Positions 9,776-19,251 are shown, numbered from the stretch's first letter. The stretch is 64,000 bases of DNA from an uncultured Leptolyngbyaceae cyanobacterium (GCA_938023035.1 CALIDI010000002.1:1-64000), one strand, 5' to 3'. Translations and numbers: made by a program. Notes: a model not told the origin generated them from the sequence alone.

Positions 9776-11620
9776 ATGCCTCGTCGCTTTTTACTTCAAC
9801 CGGTTCAACCCCTGTGGCAGCGGCTGCCACTGCATCGGCGAGGGGCGATCGCGGCAGCCATTCCAACCGCTTGCCTACTTTTTTCTTTAGGAACCTTTAC
9901 ATGGTCTCAGCAAGCTATTAGGGAGGCCCAAGCATACGTCGATCAGACAACGGAAATCTTGCAATTAAACGATGATATTTTAGTCACCCTGGTCAATGCA
10001 GAAACTAGTGTGCGGGGGTATCGTCTCACCGGAAGTAAGAAATTCCTCGATCTCTATGAAAATGCGGTTACTACGCTGCCAGACAAGTTTCAACGATTAC
10101 AAGCGCAGACAGAGGGCCAACTGCATCAGCAGCAACGGGTTGCCCAAATTCAGGCAGCAGCCCAAGGCCGCTTGCAGTTTTTAACCGATGGGGCAACGAA
10201 ACCGCCGCTATCCTTCAACTCTGCTGACCAGTTGCAGGTAGAAATTGATTTGATTGAACAGGGGCGCGCCCAGATGGAGCGATTTCGGGCGGAGGTCGCC
10301 CAGTTTAAGCAGGAAGCACAACAAGAGCTTGACCAGCACCAAGAGACACTTCAAGATCAGCAGGCTTGGCTCACCCGTGTGTTATGGTTGAGTGCTGGGG
10401 TCAGCGCTATTGGGTCTGGATTAGCGATTTACTTGTTTTCTCAGTTAGAAAAAGAGCTGAAACTGCGAGAACGCCGGTTAAGTGAGAGCAAAACCCTGAT
10501 TCAAGCGATTACGGCCAATGTGGTGGATGGGATTCTGACCTTGACCTCCGACGGCCGGATTGAGACCCTCAATTTGGCAGTGTTGGAGATGTTTGGCTAC
10601 CCCCCGGAAGCATTGTATGACCAACCCCTGGCCAAGTTGCTGATCCCTCCCCAAGCCGATGATGATAAGGCCAGTTTATGGCACGATCCGGCCACTTACT
10701 CAGGCTCTCGGCTGCAAACGGTTGGGTTTCGTCAGGATGGGCAAGACTTTCCGATTGAGGTAACGATCAGTCACATTTCCCTGGAAGAACGGTTAATTGT
10801 CATTATTCGGGATGTGACCGAGCAACAGCAGGCCAGGGTCAGGTTGCAAACCCATGCGACGGAGTTGGCTCGGCTGAATGCCGCTCTGACGACAACGAAT
10901 ATTGCCCTGGAAGCGCGGAACCAGGAGCTGAACCAGTTTGCTTACATTGCTTCCCATGATTTGAAGGCTCCCCTGCGGGCGATCGCCAATTTATCAGAAT
11001 GGCTGGAAGAGGATTTAGCCGACCTCCTGCCCGACGAAAATCGTCAGCAAATGGAGCTACTGCGCGGGCGAGTGCACCGAATGGAGGCTCTGATTAACGG
11101 CTTACTGGCTTACTCTCGAGCCGGTCGAAGCGAGGCGCTAGTTGAATTTGTCAATTTAGCTGAGCTTCTGGCCGAAATTATTGACTGGCTCAACCCTCCC
11201 CCAACCTTTCAGTTTGAGATCGCTCCCGACCTGCCCACTCTGAACGCACGAAAACTCTTGCTCCGCCAAGTCTTTTCTAACCTGATAGATAATGCCATCA
11301 AACATCATCCTACTGCAAATGGCGTGATCACAATTACCGCCAGGGATCAGGGCAATGCCTATGAGTTTGCTGTAGCCGATGACGGCAACGGGATCGACCC
11401 TCGCTATCACGGCAAAATTTTCATGATCTTTCAAACCCTGGAAGCCCGCGATACAAAGGAAAGTACAGGTGTTGGGTTGGCGATCGTCAAAAAAATTGTG
11501 GAAGCAGAAGGGGGCGACATCCGGATTGACTCCACCCTTGGTCAAGGCGCGACCTTTTACTTCACTTGGCCTAAATCTCCCCTGGGGCAGACAGAAACCC
11601 CAGAAAGATCCGCCGTTTAG
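9776..11620 (+). CDS. CHASE3-PAS membrane sensor histidine kinase
   Basis: A 614-residue membrane kinase. A hydrophobic segment at about 23-45 and another at about 205-225 flank an extracytoplasmic CHASE3 domain, recognised by NAETSVRGYRLTGSKKFLDLY. A PAS domain follows (about 240-355; GILTLTSDGRIETLN, VIIRDVTE). HisKA then carries His394 in ASHDLKAPLRAIANL, and the HATPase domain has NLIDNAIKHHP and GVGLAIVKKI. The kinase core is closely similar to that of the upstream gene, so the input domains differ while the output is shared. The next gene encodes an Rcp1-like receiver that may be the partner of both kinases. The start is the ATG at 9776. Confidence 0.93.
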   Translation: MPRRFLLQPVQPLWQRLPLHRRGAIAAAIPTACLLFSLGTFTWSQQAIREAQAYVDQTTEILQLNDDILVTLVNAETSVRGYRLTGSKKFLDLYENAVTTLPDKFQRLQAQTEGQLHQQQRVAQIQAAAQGRLQFLTDGATKPPLSFNSADQLQVEIDLIEQGRAQMERFRAEVAQFKQEAQQELDQHQETLQDQQAWLTRVLWLSAGVSAIGSGLAIYLFSQLEKELKLRERRLSESKTLIQAITANVVDGILTLTSDGRIETLNLAVLEMFGYPPEALYDQPLAKLLIPPQADDDKASLWHDPATYSGSRLQTVGFRQDGQDFPIEVTISHISLEERLIVIIRDVTEQQQARVRLQTHATELARLNAALTTTNIALEARNQELNQFAYIASHDLKAPLRAIANLSEWLEEDLADLLPDENRQQMELLRGRVHRMEALINGLLAYSRAGRSEALVEFVNLAELLAEIIDWLNPPPTFQFEIAPDLPTLNARKLLLRQVFSNLIDNAIKHHPTANGVITITARDQGNAYEFAVADDGNGIDPRYHGKIFMIFQTLEARDTKESTGVGLAIVKKIVEAEGGDIRIDSTLGQGATFYFTWPKSPLGQTETPERSAV

Positions 11621-11785
11621 CAGACCTTTCTGAGCCAGTATTTGGATTAAATTTAACGAAGGTATACCTTGCGCCCTTGGGATCGATCGGTCGGCCAGGC
11701 TGTTTTCTGGCTGGCTGAAAAAGCATCGGCCAGTCAAAGGTGTGCGACCTGTTGTGACTTGGGAGTTTGGGGGTTAGCGGCCTCA

Positions 11786-12214
11786 ATGCAAGATCGAGTG
11801 ATTCATATTCTGTTAGTTGAGGATGATGAGGTCGATGTGATGAATGTCCGGCGGGCATTCAAGAAGGGGAATATAACCAATCCACTTTATGTTGCAGGTA
11901 ATGGGCTAGAGGCTCTGGAAATGCTGCGAGGCACGGCCACAGAAGACTCTATTCCTCCTGAACGTCGGCTAGTTTTGCTAGATTTGAACATGCCTCGTAT
12001 GGGTGGCATTGAGTTTTTGCAAGAGTTACGGTCAGATCAGCACTTGCGATCGATTCCGGTGATTGTGTTGACGACCTCAAATGCTGACCAGGATCGGGTA
12101 CAGGCTTATAACCTAAATGTGGCCGGCTATTTACTGAAGCCTGTAACCTTTAGCTCATTTGTTGAAGTGGTGATTGCCTTAAATAAGTATTGGACACTGT
12201 GCGAAATGCCCTAG
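11786..12214 (+). CDS. Single-domain response regulator, Rcp1-like
   Basis: A receiver-only protein of 142 residues. Seen: ILLVEDDEVDVMNVRRAF at the acidic pocket, phosphoacceptor Asp in VLLDLNMPRMGG, the conserved Thr/Ser in VIVLTTSN, and Lys in GYLLKPV. The long first helix and the LNMPRM(G/D)G motif match receivers of the Rcp1 group that pair with Cph1-type kinases. There is no output domain, so it is probably a phosphorelay shuttle or acts by protein contact. The frame is open upstream, but the ATG at 11786 is chosen because the receiver fold starts there. It follows the two Cph1-like kinases on the same strand, which makes them likely partners (inferred). Confidence 0.92.
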   Translation: MQDRVIHILLVEDDEVDVMNVRRAFKKGNITNPLYVAGNGLEALEMLRGTATEDSIPPERRLVLLDLNMPRMGGIEFLQELRSDQHLRSIPVIVLTTSNADQDRVQAYNLNVAGYLLKPVTFSSFVEVVIALNKYWTLCEMP

Positions 12215-12541
12215 ATGGCAAGATCTTGAAGTTTTCGCCTGAATTGGAGTCATCTTGCTCTGTTTTAAGTCCATTCTACAGGTTCTATCAGTTCAGTTTT
12301 CTCTAGTCGCAGGTTTACGCGCGGGTTTCACAAATGCCTCAGAATTGCTGGGCGGCTTGCTCTATTGTTGTATTCAGCCCATGTACCCCCGGAAGCAGTA
12401 AAGATGTATTCCCTGTTTGTTTTTCACAGATTGGAGCCACAATAGTCCTTCGGTAAGGATTTCTAAGACGCACGAACTTTTTGACAGGACTCTGTCCGCT
12501 TTTGCTCACCTTAATTTAGTACCGATTTAATCGGCTTAGAC
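12215..12541. other. Spacer, possible promoter region of the receiver-kinase gene
   Basis: No gene seen. A small hairpin TCCTT-CGGT-AAGGA lies at 12446-12459. TTGACAGGACTCTGTC (12481-12496) combines a perfect -35 hexamer with an inverted repeat GACAG-GACT-CTGTC. A similar layout occurs upstream of the Crp-like gene at 34450. Confidence 0.4.
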
Positions 12542-13783
12542 ATGGATAAGGCCTTCACTATCTTAATTGTGGATGACGATGAGCTAGACCGAATGGCTGT
12601 ACGTCGGGCACTGACAAAGGCAAAGGTGAACGCCATTTTTACCGAAGTGGATAACTGCGCTAGAGCGATCGCAACACTCCAAACCCAGACCTTCGATTGT
12701 ATTTTTTTAGACTATCGTTTGCCAGATCGAAATGGCCTGTCTTTGATTCAAGAAGTCCGAGAAACTGGAACAAAGGTACCGTTAATCGTGTTGACAGGTC
12801 AAGGGGATGAGCAAACCGCTGTGGAATTGATGAAGGCGGGGGCTTCAGACTATCTTTCTAAAGCTCGCATTTCTCCAGATGTGCTAGAACGAGTTCTGCG
12901 CAATGCCTTGCGGATTTACGAAGCGGAACAAAAGGCCGCGATCGCTAATCAACGCTTGCAAGAAAGCTATGAGCAACTCATTCTCAAAAACCAGGAGTTG
13001 GAGCAGCAGCGCTTACAGATTCAGCGGCAGAATCTGCAACTGATTGAGGTGGCGAAACTAAAGTCGGAGTTTCTGGCAACCATGTCCCACGAGTTGCGCA
13101 CCCCCTTGAATGCCATTATTGGGTTTTCTCAAATGCTGTTGCGTCCCCAAACGGGGGCACTTAGCCCCAAACAGTACCAGATGACCCAGCACATCTTTAA
13201 CAACGGCAAGCATTTGCTAGAGATGCTAAATGAAATTTTAGATTTTTCTCGCTTAGAAGCAGGGCGCTTGGATCTGCGACTGGAAACCTTTGAGTTGCCC
13301 AGGGTTATTAATTCTACCATTGAAGAGTTGCGCTCTCTGGCCGAGCAAAAACAGTTGGAACTCTATGCCCAGATTGACCTGACGCCGCCAGAGGTGGTGA
13401 ATGACCCGGCCAATGTGCGCCGGATTTTGACCAATCTGATTTCTAACGCCATTAAGTTTACAGAGACAGGCCGGGTCTGGGTAGAGGTGACGGAGCCGTT
13501 TCCCAATCGGGTTGCGATCGCTGTGCATGATACTGGAATTGGCATTGCGGCTAAAGATCTGCCCCATATTTTTGAAGCCTTTCGCCAGGCCGACCAGGGC
13601 AGCAATCGGCGCTTTAGTGGCACGGGGCTAGGCTTGGCGATTACAGAGTCGTTGGTGCTAAAAATGGCAGGCTCAATCACCGTTGAGAGCCAAGTGGGTC
13701 AGGGGTCCGTCTTTCGGGTGGAGCTGCCTCGCTATATTCAACGGGCTGACAAACCCACCCAACTGTCGGATAGTGCGTCTTGA
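12542..13783 (+). CDS. Receiver-histidine kinase (REC-HisKA-HATPase)
   Basis: A soluble 413-residue hybrid in which the receiver precedes the kinase. The receiver (about 6-125) has ILIVDDDELDRMAVRR, an Asp in CIFLDYRLPDRNG and the Thr of IVLTGQG. A coiled coil (about 130-170) leads to HisKA with His183 in [16 protein letters not shown], then HATPase with NLISNAIKFTETG and GTGLGLAI. With a receiver at the front it can take phosphate or contact from an upstream kinase and alter its own kinase activity. It is 37 bases from the next receiver-kinase and follows the Rcp1-like gene, so it is plausibly part of the same relay. No DNA-binding domain is present. Confidence 0.93.
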   Translation: MDKAFTILIVDDDELDRMAVRRALTKAKVNAIFTEVDNCARAIATLQTQTFDCIFLDYRLPDRNGLSLIQEVRETGTKVPLIVLTGQGDEQTAVELMKAGASDYLSKARISPDVLERVLRNALRIYEAEQKAAIANQRLQESYEQLILKNQELEQQRLQIQRQNLQLIEVAKLKSEFLATMSHELRTPLNAIIGFSQMLLRPQTGALSPKQYQMTQHIFNNGKHLLEMLNEILDFSRLEAGRLDLRLETFELPRVINSTIEELRSLAEQKQLELYAQIDLTPPEVVNDPANVRRILTNLISNAIKFTETGRVWVEVTEPFPNRVAIAVHDTGIGIAAKDLPHIFEAFRQADQGSNRRFSGTGLGLAITESLVLKMAGSITVESQVGQGSVFRVELPRYIQRADKPTQLSDSAS

Positions 13784-13819
13784 TCGGTTACCCCGTTTCC
13801 TGTTGTTTAGCAGTTTCTG

Positions 13820-14956
13820 ATGCGAATGTCGTTTCAACCAGCTATCAAAATTGATCGCATCCTTTCTGTGGACGATACCCCGGCCAACCTAGCGCTGATT
13901 GAAGCCATTTTGGAAGAAGAGGGCTATGCGATCACCTCGGTTAACGATGGGGCGGCGGCTCTAGAGATGATCAAAAGCAACCCGCCCGACCTGATTTTGT
14001 TGGATGTGATGATGCCAGAAATTGATGGCTATGAGGTCACCCGCCAGGTTCGCCAGATGAATCTGACTACCTACATCCCGATTTTGTTGATTACGGCCCA
14101 TGATCATGCCGATGTGGTCTGCGGCTTAGATGCGGGAGCCGATGAATTTGTGCGTAAGCCGGTCGATGCCGATGAGCTGATTGCCCGGGTGCGATCGCTG
14201 CTGCGGCTAAAGCGGAGCATTGATGAGCGCGAGCAGATGATGTTGCAGCGGCAGGATTTTATTGCCCACCTCACCCACGATTTACGCACGCCTCTGGTCG
14301 CAGCCGATATGATGCTCAAGCTCTTTCGTAAGGAAGCATTTTGCCCCCTCTCGCCTGAAATGCATGAAGCGGTCGGGGCTTTGATCCGCAGTAACCAGAA
14401 TCTGTTGGAAATGGTCAACACCCTGTTGGAGGTGCAGTCCTACGACGCGGGGGCCAAGAAGTTTACCCCGATTCCCTGTAATCTTTGGGAAATTTCCCAG
14501 GAAGTAGTGCAACAGTTGGCTCCTATTGCTGAGGACAAGGGGATTGAACTGAAATTGGAGTTAATTGGCAAAAATTTGGAGGATTTGGGCCGGGTCACGG
14601 TCACGGGGGATTGTTTGGAACTCCATCGCATGCTGGGCAACTTAATTGGGAACTCCCTCAAGTTTACTGATAAGGGTTTTGTGCATGTGCAGTTAATCCC
14701 TGTGCCGGAGGGCGATCGCACCCTATTAATCAAGGTGCAAGATTCTGGCCCTGGCATTCCTGCGGATGAAATCGCCGGACTGTTTCAACGCTTTCGTAAG
14801 GGCAACCACAAACAGGCAGGCAGTGGGTTGGGGTTGCATCTGGTGCAGCGCATTCTAGAAGTTCATGACGGCTCAATTAGCGTTGAGTCAGAACTTGGGC
14901 AGGGCACTACGTTTACGGTGCAACTCCCTATCGAAGCCTCGGTTTCTCAGAGATAG
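13820..14956 (+). CDS. Receiver-histidine kinase (REC-HisKA-HATPase)
   Basis: A soluble 378-residue protein. The receiver (about 10-128) shows ILSVDDTPANLALIEAIL, phosphoacceptor Asp in LILLDVMMPEIDG, and Lys in FVRKPVD. His153 in AHLTHDLRTPLVAADMM is the predicted phosphorylation site of the kinase, which has a different H-box from its neighbour. The HATPase domain has NLIGNSLKFTDKG and GSGLGLHLVQ. It is the last gene of the co-directional array starting at 8146. The next gene is convergent, so the array ends here. ATGs at 13820 and 13826 are both possible starts. A partner cannot be told from sequence. Confidence 0.92.
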   Translation: MRMSFQPAIKIDRILSVDDTPANLALIEAILEEEGYAITSVNDGAAALEMIKSNPPDLILLDVMMPEIDGYEVTRQVRQMNLTTYIPILLITAHDHADVVCGLDAGADEFVRKPVDADELIARVRSLLRLKRSIDEREQMMLQRQDFIAHLTHDLRTPLVAADMMLKLFRKEAFCPLSPEMHEAVGALIRSNQNLLEMVNTLLEVQSYDAGAKKFTPIPCNLWEISQEVVQQLAPIAEDKGIELKLELIGKNLEDLGRVTVTGDCLELHRMLGNLIGNSLKFTDKGFVHVQLIPVPEGDRTLLIKVQDSGPGIPADEIAGLFQRFRKGNHKQAGSGLGLHLVQRILEVHDGSISVESELGQGTTFTVQLPIEASVSQR

Positions 14957-15034
14957 CTTTTGTTACGAAAGTTGAGGCTAAAACCGTCTGCCCTTACGCC
15001 AAAGCCTGCCACGCTTCCCATGGTGACGGCTGGG

Positions 15035-15850
15035 TTAAGGTAAAACCCAAACTTGCCCCTGACACAACAAAGTCTCGGGGTGAATTTCTAGCCGACGGAT
15101 TTGTACATGATTGCCTAGGTCGAAGGTGTAGCCATCTAGTTCCTTGAGAGGCAGGCCACGGGTGGCCTTAGGATGGGGTAACCACTGGGGATTTTGCAGC
15201 AATAGACATTGTCCCTGCTCAATGCCCAGCCCAGTCCGAAGGCTGGCTGGTGTGGTTTTGCCGTTGGGGGCTACTAGGGTTGCCCGGGCGATCATGGCTC
15301 CTTCTACTAAACGCGCCTGTAGTTGTGTTACCTCCCAGCTATCTTCTGGGGTTGCTATGCCACTGCCCGATGAGAGCAGCAGGGTCAACAATTGTTTGAT
15401 TGGGCTAGCCAGGAGCGGCGCTTGCAGAGAGGTGTTGAGATCGGCCTCAGAAATTTGCACTTCTCCCACGACTGGAAACGGATGCTCTAATCGCAGGGGT
15501 TGACCTCGCAGCATCTGTCCCAAATTGGTGCGGATTTGTTTTGCAGTTAGCCGTACCTGAGTCAAGCATAACCCCTGATAAATAGCAGATTCAGCGGCTA
15601 CCACTACTTGTTGAATTTCGCCCTTGAGCAACTGGCGATCGCCTGCATCAATCGTAAACGTCAATTCTTCTACTTGCTCTAGTTGCGATCGCAACCACAG
15701 CCGCAGCGCTGGAGACAGCACCCGGCTAATCAACTGGCGCTGACGCTGAGAAGATGGCTCAGGCTGCTCAAAACCAGTTGCATCAGGGTTAGAATTCGGA
15801 TCAATCGCCATGGGGTTTTCTGGGTGCCAAGTGGAAGCATCATACTGCAT
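15035..15850 (-). CDS. DUF2993 (LmeA-like) protein
   Basis: A protein of 271 residues that matches the cyanobacterial DUF2993 family from memory: LISRVLSPALRLWLRSQLEQVEELTFTIDAGDRQLLKGEI near the start, and beta-rich segments such as FPVVGEVQISEADLN after it. The family is related to LmeA of mycobacteria and is thought to bind lipid or act at the envelope; no activity can be read here. I see no signal peptide. The ATG at 15850 lies ten bases after the phoH stop codon, so the pair is probably one transcript. A second ATG at 15811 is possible. Confidence 0.8.
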   Translation of the reverse strand: MQYDASTWHPENPMAIDPNSNPDATGFEQPEPSSQRQRQLISRVLSPALRLWLRSQLEQVEELTFTIDAGDRQLLKGEIQQVVVAAESAIYQGLCLTQVRLTAKQIRTNLGQMLRGQPLRLEHPFPVVGEVQISEADLNTSLQAPLLASPIKQLLTLLLSSGSGIATPEDSWEVTQLQARLVEGAMIARATLVAPNGKTTPASLRTGLGIEQGQCLLLQNPQWLPHPKATRGLPLKELDGYTFDLGNHVQIRRLEIHPETLLCQGQVWVLP

Positions 15851-15860
15851 TTGACGACCG

Positions 15861-16823
15861 CTATTTCCCAGGCTTTTCGTGTTTCTCGTAAGCCTCAACG
15901 ATGCGCTGCACCAGAGGATGGCGGACAACGTCGGTGCGATTTAACTCACAAAAAGCAATCCCACTGATCCCATGGAGAATTTTTTGGGCGACAGCCAGAC
16001 CCGATGTCTGGTGATTGGCTAGATCGGTCTGGGTGAGGTCGCCGGTAACGACCATCCGCGACTGAAACCCCATACGGGTCAGCACCATTTTCATTTGGGC
16101 TGGGGTCGTATTTTGCGCTTCATCCAGAATGATGAAAGCGTTATTCAGGGTGCGGCCCCGCATATAGGCGATGGGAGCGACTTCAATTACACCCCGCTCC
16201 ATCATGGCAGGAATTCGCTCGGGGTCAATAAATTCGTAAAGGGCGTCGTAGAGAGGGCGCAGGTAGGGATTGACCTTTTGTTGCAAGTCACCGGGCAAGA
16301 AACCCAGCCGCTCCCCTGCCTCAACCGCAGGACGGGTCAAAATTAACCGCTCATACTGGTTGGCCAGCAGAGCTTGTACCGCTAAAACAGCCGCCAAAAA
16401 GGTTTTACCTGTACCGGCTGGCCCAATGCAAAACGTCAGGTCGTGGCTGCGAACGGCCTGGATGTAGCGATGGTGCCCAAAGGTCCGGGCGCGGATGGAT
16501 TCACCCCGGCGGGTGCGGGCCAGAATATCCGTATGCAGTTCTCTTAGTTCATCCAGCCGATTGCTGGTGACCGCCTGTCGGGCGGTGGCAATATCCACAG
16601 GGGTGATGGCTTCTCCCTGACTCCAGAAGTCTTTGAGCAGGTGCACAATGCGATCGCAGAGGGCGACTTGACTCTCACTGCCACTGATTTCTAAGTCGCG
16701 TCCCCTTAACACGAGCTTGGCCCCTGTATGCTGAGCGAGGGCTTTGAGGTTGGCCTCTCGATCGCCAACTAGGGCGATCGCGCTTTCTGTACTCGAGAGT
16801 CGAATTGCGATACCAGATACCAT
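15861..16823 (-). CDS. phoH: PhoH-family ATPase
   Basis: A 320-residue PhoH-like protein. An N-terminal KH-like segment (about 1-75) precedes the ATPase domain with Walker A in GPAGTGKTFLA, the Walker B-like ILDEAQNTTPAQMKM, and VVTGDLTQTDL. Length and layout are normal for the bacterial PhoH/YbeZ group. Its relatives are linked to RNA and ribosome metabolism with the YbeY endonuclease; ybeY is not seen here, and the precise role in cyanobacteria is not settled. The ATG at 16823 gives a standard N-terminus. The downstream gene (DUF2993) starts after ten bases. Confidence 0.95.
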   Translation of the reverse strand: MVSGIAIRLSSTESAIALVGDREANLKALAQHTGAKLVLRGRDLEISGSESQVALCDRIVHLLKDFWSQGEAITPVDIATARQAVTSNRLDELRELHTDILARTRRGESIRARTFGHHRYIQAVRSHDLTFCIGPAGTGKTFLAAVLAVQALLANQYERLILTRPAVEAGERLGFLPGDLQQKVNPYLRPLYDALYEFIDPERIPAMMERGVIEVAPIAYMRGRTLNNAFIILDEAQNTTPAQMKMVLTRMGFQSRMVVTGDLTQTDLANHQTSGLAVAQKILHGISGIAFCELNRTDVVRHPLVQRIVEAYEKHEKPGK

Positions 16824-16917
16824 CCAACTTATTTTGCCTGTATCTGCTTTAGTATATCCTTGGCCTGCTGGCTTGGGCTGGGGGATTGGCTAGTAGACAA
16901 ATGCCTCGTCTGTTTGC

Positions 16918-17015
16918 CCTCACCCCCACCCCTCTGCCTGCTGCCTTGATAGAAGCAGAGGCTAGGGGCTGCGGCTGGTTGAGATGAATCCAGAAATGTC
17001 TACCTTGCTGTACTC
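16918..17015. repeat. Dispersed fold-back repeat, short copy 2
   Basis: Starts CCCTCACCCCCACCCCTCTG and ends ATCCAGAAATGTCTACCTTGCTGTACT, matching the right end of copies at 5372 and 62163. It lies directly downstream of the stop codon of the ABC transporter gene (stop at 17018-17020). Confidence 0.45.
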
Positions 17016-17017
17016 TT

Positions 17018-18658
17018 TCACTCGCTGGACTGGGTTGAAAACCGCTTTTCATACTCCACCTGCCCATCGTCAAGCTTAATCAGGCGATCGCCCAGGTGAA
17101 AGTAATGATCATCATGGCTAATGACCAGCACGGTTTTGCCGCGATCGCGCAGCTCCGGTAGCAGTTCCCGGTAGAACAAATCTTTGAATTGGGGATCTTG
17201 ATCTGCCGCCCATTCATCAAACAGGTAGATGGGACGATCCTCCAGATAAGCAGTCAGCAGCGCCAGCCGTTTGCGCTGCCCCTGAGAGAGGGCCAGAGTT
17301 GAGAGCGTATCGGTTGTAATTGAAACTTTGTGGTCGAGTTGCAATTGCTTCAGGTAGTGGGTTGCCCGGTGTGCTAAATGGGGCTGCCCTAGCCCCAAAA
17401 GACGGGCAAACAGAAAGAAATCAGCAAAAACCACGGCAAAGTGCTGGCGATACCATTCACGACTGGCCGCTGTGATGGGGGTGTCATCCAGCCAGAGGGT
17501 GCCACTGCTAGGGGTATAAAGGCCCGTGATCAGTTTTGCTAGCGTTGATTTACCACTACCGTTGCCACCGACGAGAAAGACAATCTCCCCCGGATAAAAA
17601 CAGAGATCAATCGGCCCCAGGGTAAAGGGGCGATCACTCTGCTCACTTTGATAAGTGTGGGTAACGGCCTGCAACCGTAACACCTGCCAATGGGACTTTA
17701 CCTCAGTGGGAACCGTCGTCGTTTCTGAGCGATCGCGCAAACTCAGATTCAGCTTCTGGATATGATCGAGGGCCACACTGGCACGACTAAGCACCGGTAA
17801 GCGGCTGATTAAACTTTCAATCGGCCCGACCATATAGGTAAAACTGAGAATGTAACCCGAAAAGACCTGGGGAGTTAGGGGTAACCAGTGGGGTAGGGCA
17901 AACAGCACCAGCCCAATCATTATGAAGAAGGTCAGCTTGCCCCAGCCAGAAATCAGGGCAAATAGCTCCAGCCCGGCGATATTGTACTCACGATAGGCGG
18001 CGGCAGTCTGGTGTAAATCCTCCCTGAGAAAGGCCTGCCGCCGCTGGTAATGCAGTTTTAGTTCCTTCGTGCCATCGGTAACAGCACGAAAGTGCTGATA
18101 AAGCGCATCTTGCTCATGCCGAGCTAAGGCCAGCTTGTGCTTTGCTCGCCGCAGCACCTGGCGATATATAGCCACACAGAGAACCAACATCCCCAGAGCC
18201 AGTAATGTCACCTGCCAGGCCAACAGGGTGACATAGAAAAAACACCCCACCGCGATCGCCAAGTCAACAAAAATAAAGGGCACCAACCGCACGGTGTCAG
18301 CAACAGCCTGGACATCATCGGTCAATACTGCCAGTAGGCGAGCCGCCCCCACCTGCTCCAGATGGGCCAGCTCTGAGAAGAGAATTTGCTGACACAATCG
18401 TAGCCGCAACTGCAATACAGCATCCTGGGCCAGCCGAATCAGGGTCACCTGACAGATAAAGTTCATGGTCAAGGCCAATAGAGCCAGCCCCATAAACCCC
18501 AGTAGCAGATAAAGAGGCGCTTGCAGCAAATCTTGATTGAGACGCTGGTTAATGAGGGCAATCAGGGCCGCGCTACTAACGCCACTGAGCAAACCCGTGA
18601 CGGAGGCGATCGCCACCAGTTTCCAGGATGCCTGGAGCAAAAACCGCAACAAACTCAT
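17018..18658 (-). CDS. Cyclic-peptide-type ABC exporter (permease-ATPase fusion)
   Basis: A 546-residue half-transporter. Six membrane helices in the first about 300 residues are followed by an ATPase domain: Walker A VGGNGSGKSTLAKL, Q-loop VFADFFLFARL, signature LSQGQRKRLALL (a variant of LSGGQ) and Walker B IYLFDEWAADQDP, with the switch His in VISHDDHYF. The DEWAADQDP and SHDD.YF pattern is that of the SyrD/PvdE cyclic peptide exporter family. It would act as a homodimer in the inner membrane. No peptide synthetase or precursor is encoded nearby, so the substrate is unknown. It starts 14 bases after the Tic21-like gene and is probably co-transcribed with it. Confidence 0.9.
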   Translation of the reverse strand: MSLLRFLLQASWKLVAIASVTGLLSGVSSAALIALINQRLNQDLLQAPLYLLLGFMGLALLALTMNFICQVTLIRLAQDAVLQLRLRLCQQILFSELAHLEQVGAARLLAVLTDDVQAVADTVRLVPFIFVDLAIAVGCFFYVTLLAWQVTLLALGMLVLCVAIYRQVLRRAKHKLALARHEQDALYQHFRAVTDGTKELKLHYQRRQAFLREDLHQTAAAYREYNIAGLELFALISGWGKLTFFIMIGLVLFALPHWLPLTPQVFSGYILSFTYMVGPIESLISRLPVLSRASVALDHIQKLNLSLRDRSETTTVPTEVKSHWQVLRLQAVTHTYQSEQSDRPFTLGPIDLCFYPGEIVFLVGGNGSGKSTLAKLITGLYTPSSGTLWLDDTPITAASREWYRQHFAVVFADFFLFARLLGLGQPHLAHRATHYLKQLQLDHKVSITTDTLSTLALSQGQRKRLALLTAYLEDRPIYLFDEWAADQDPQFKDLFYRELLPELRDRGKTVLVISHDDHYFHLGDRLIKLDDGQVEYEKRFSTQSSE

Positions 18659-18672
18659 AGAGAACCCCAGGC

Positions 18673-19251
18673 TCAGCGACTCATGCGGTTAAGCAGCCAG
18701 AGAGCCGCCACAATTGCCACAAATTGGGCCAAAATCACATTCACACTTGCCTGCACTACCAGAATATCGAGGGGCTGAATAAATTTTGAAGGGTCAGTGT
18801 TGACAAAGCCCCCCACCCCTTGACTGAAGGCTTTTGCCGCGAGTAAACCCACCGTTGCCTGCGCTCCCAGCAGCGAGAGCAAAATCCCAATAGAACTGGC
18901 AAATAGCCCCATCCGAATGACCTGAATCGTTTCCGACTTTTTGGGGCGATTGTTAGGGTTGCCCTCCAGCTTGCGGCCAATCGGCACATAGCGAAAAACC
19001 GCCAGATACATGTTGTAAAGCAACACAACAATCCCTAGTACAGTTACCCCAACGCCAATTCCCGTGGCGGGGTTAGGGCCTGTTGTCCCTGCCCTCGGTG
19101 CAAGCACCCCGGCAAATAACAGAATCACACTCGAAATTACCGCTAAAACGAGCTGCACCCAAAAACTAATCCAGCCAGTGCGCCGAAAGGTACGGGCAAT
19201 TTGTTGCAAAGTTGGGCTGGTCGTCAGGGGGTTGCTAAAACGCTCAAACAT
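18673..19251 (-). CDS. DUF3611 (Tic21/PIC1-like) membrane protein
   Basis: A 192-residue protein with four predicted membrane helices (around residues 28-50, 65-90, 115-140 and 160-185). The start LQQIARTFRRTGWISFWVQ is typical of the DUF3611 family, which includes the chloroplast envelope protein Tic21/PIC1. That relative has been tied to protein import and to iron transport; the cyanobacterial role is not settled. It is upstream of an ABC exporter gene on the same strand with a 14-base gap. The ATG at 19251 fits the family's N-terminus. Confidence 0.85.
   Translation of the reverse strand: MFERFSNPLTTSPTLQQIARTFRRTGWISFWVQLVLAVISSVILLFAGVLAPRAGTTGPNPATGIGVGVTVLGIVVLLYNMYLAVFRYVPIGRKLEGNPNNRPKKSETIQVIRMGLFASSIGILLSLLGAQATVGLLAAKAFSQGVGGFVNTDPSKFIQPLDILVVQASVNVILAQFVAIVAALWLLNRMSR

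Noticed and set aside
16849-17073. 74-codon minus-strand frame
   Set aside because: Overlaps the end of the ABC gene and the repeat at 16918; a shadow frame.
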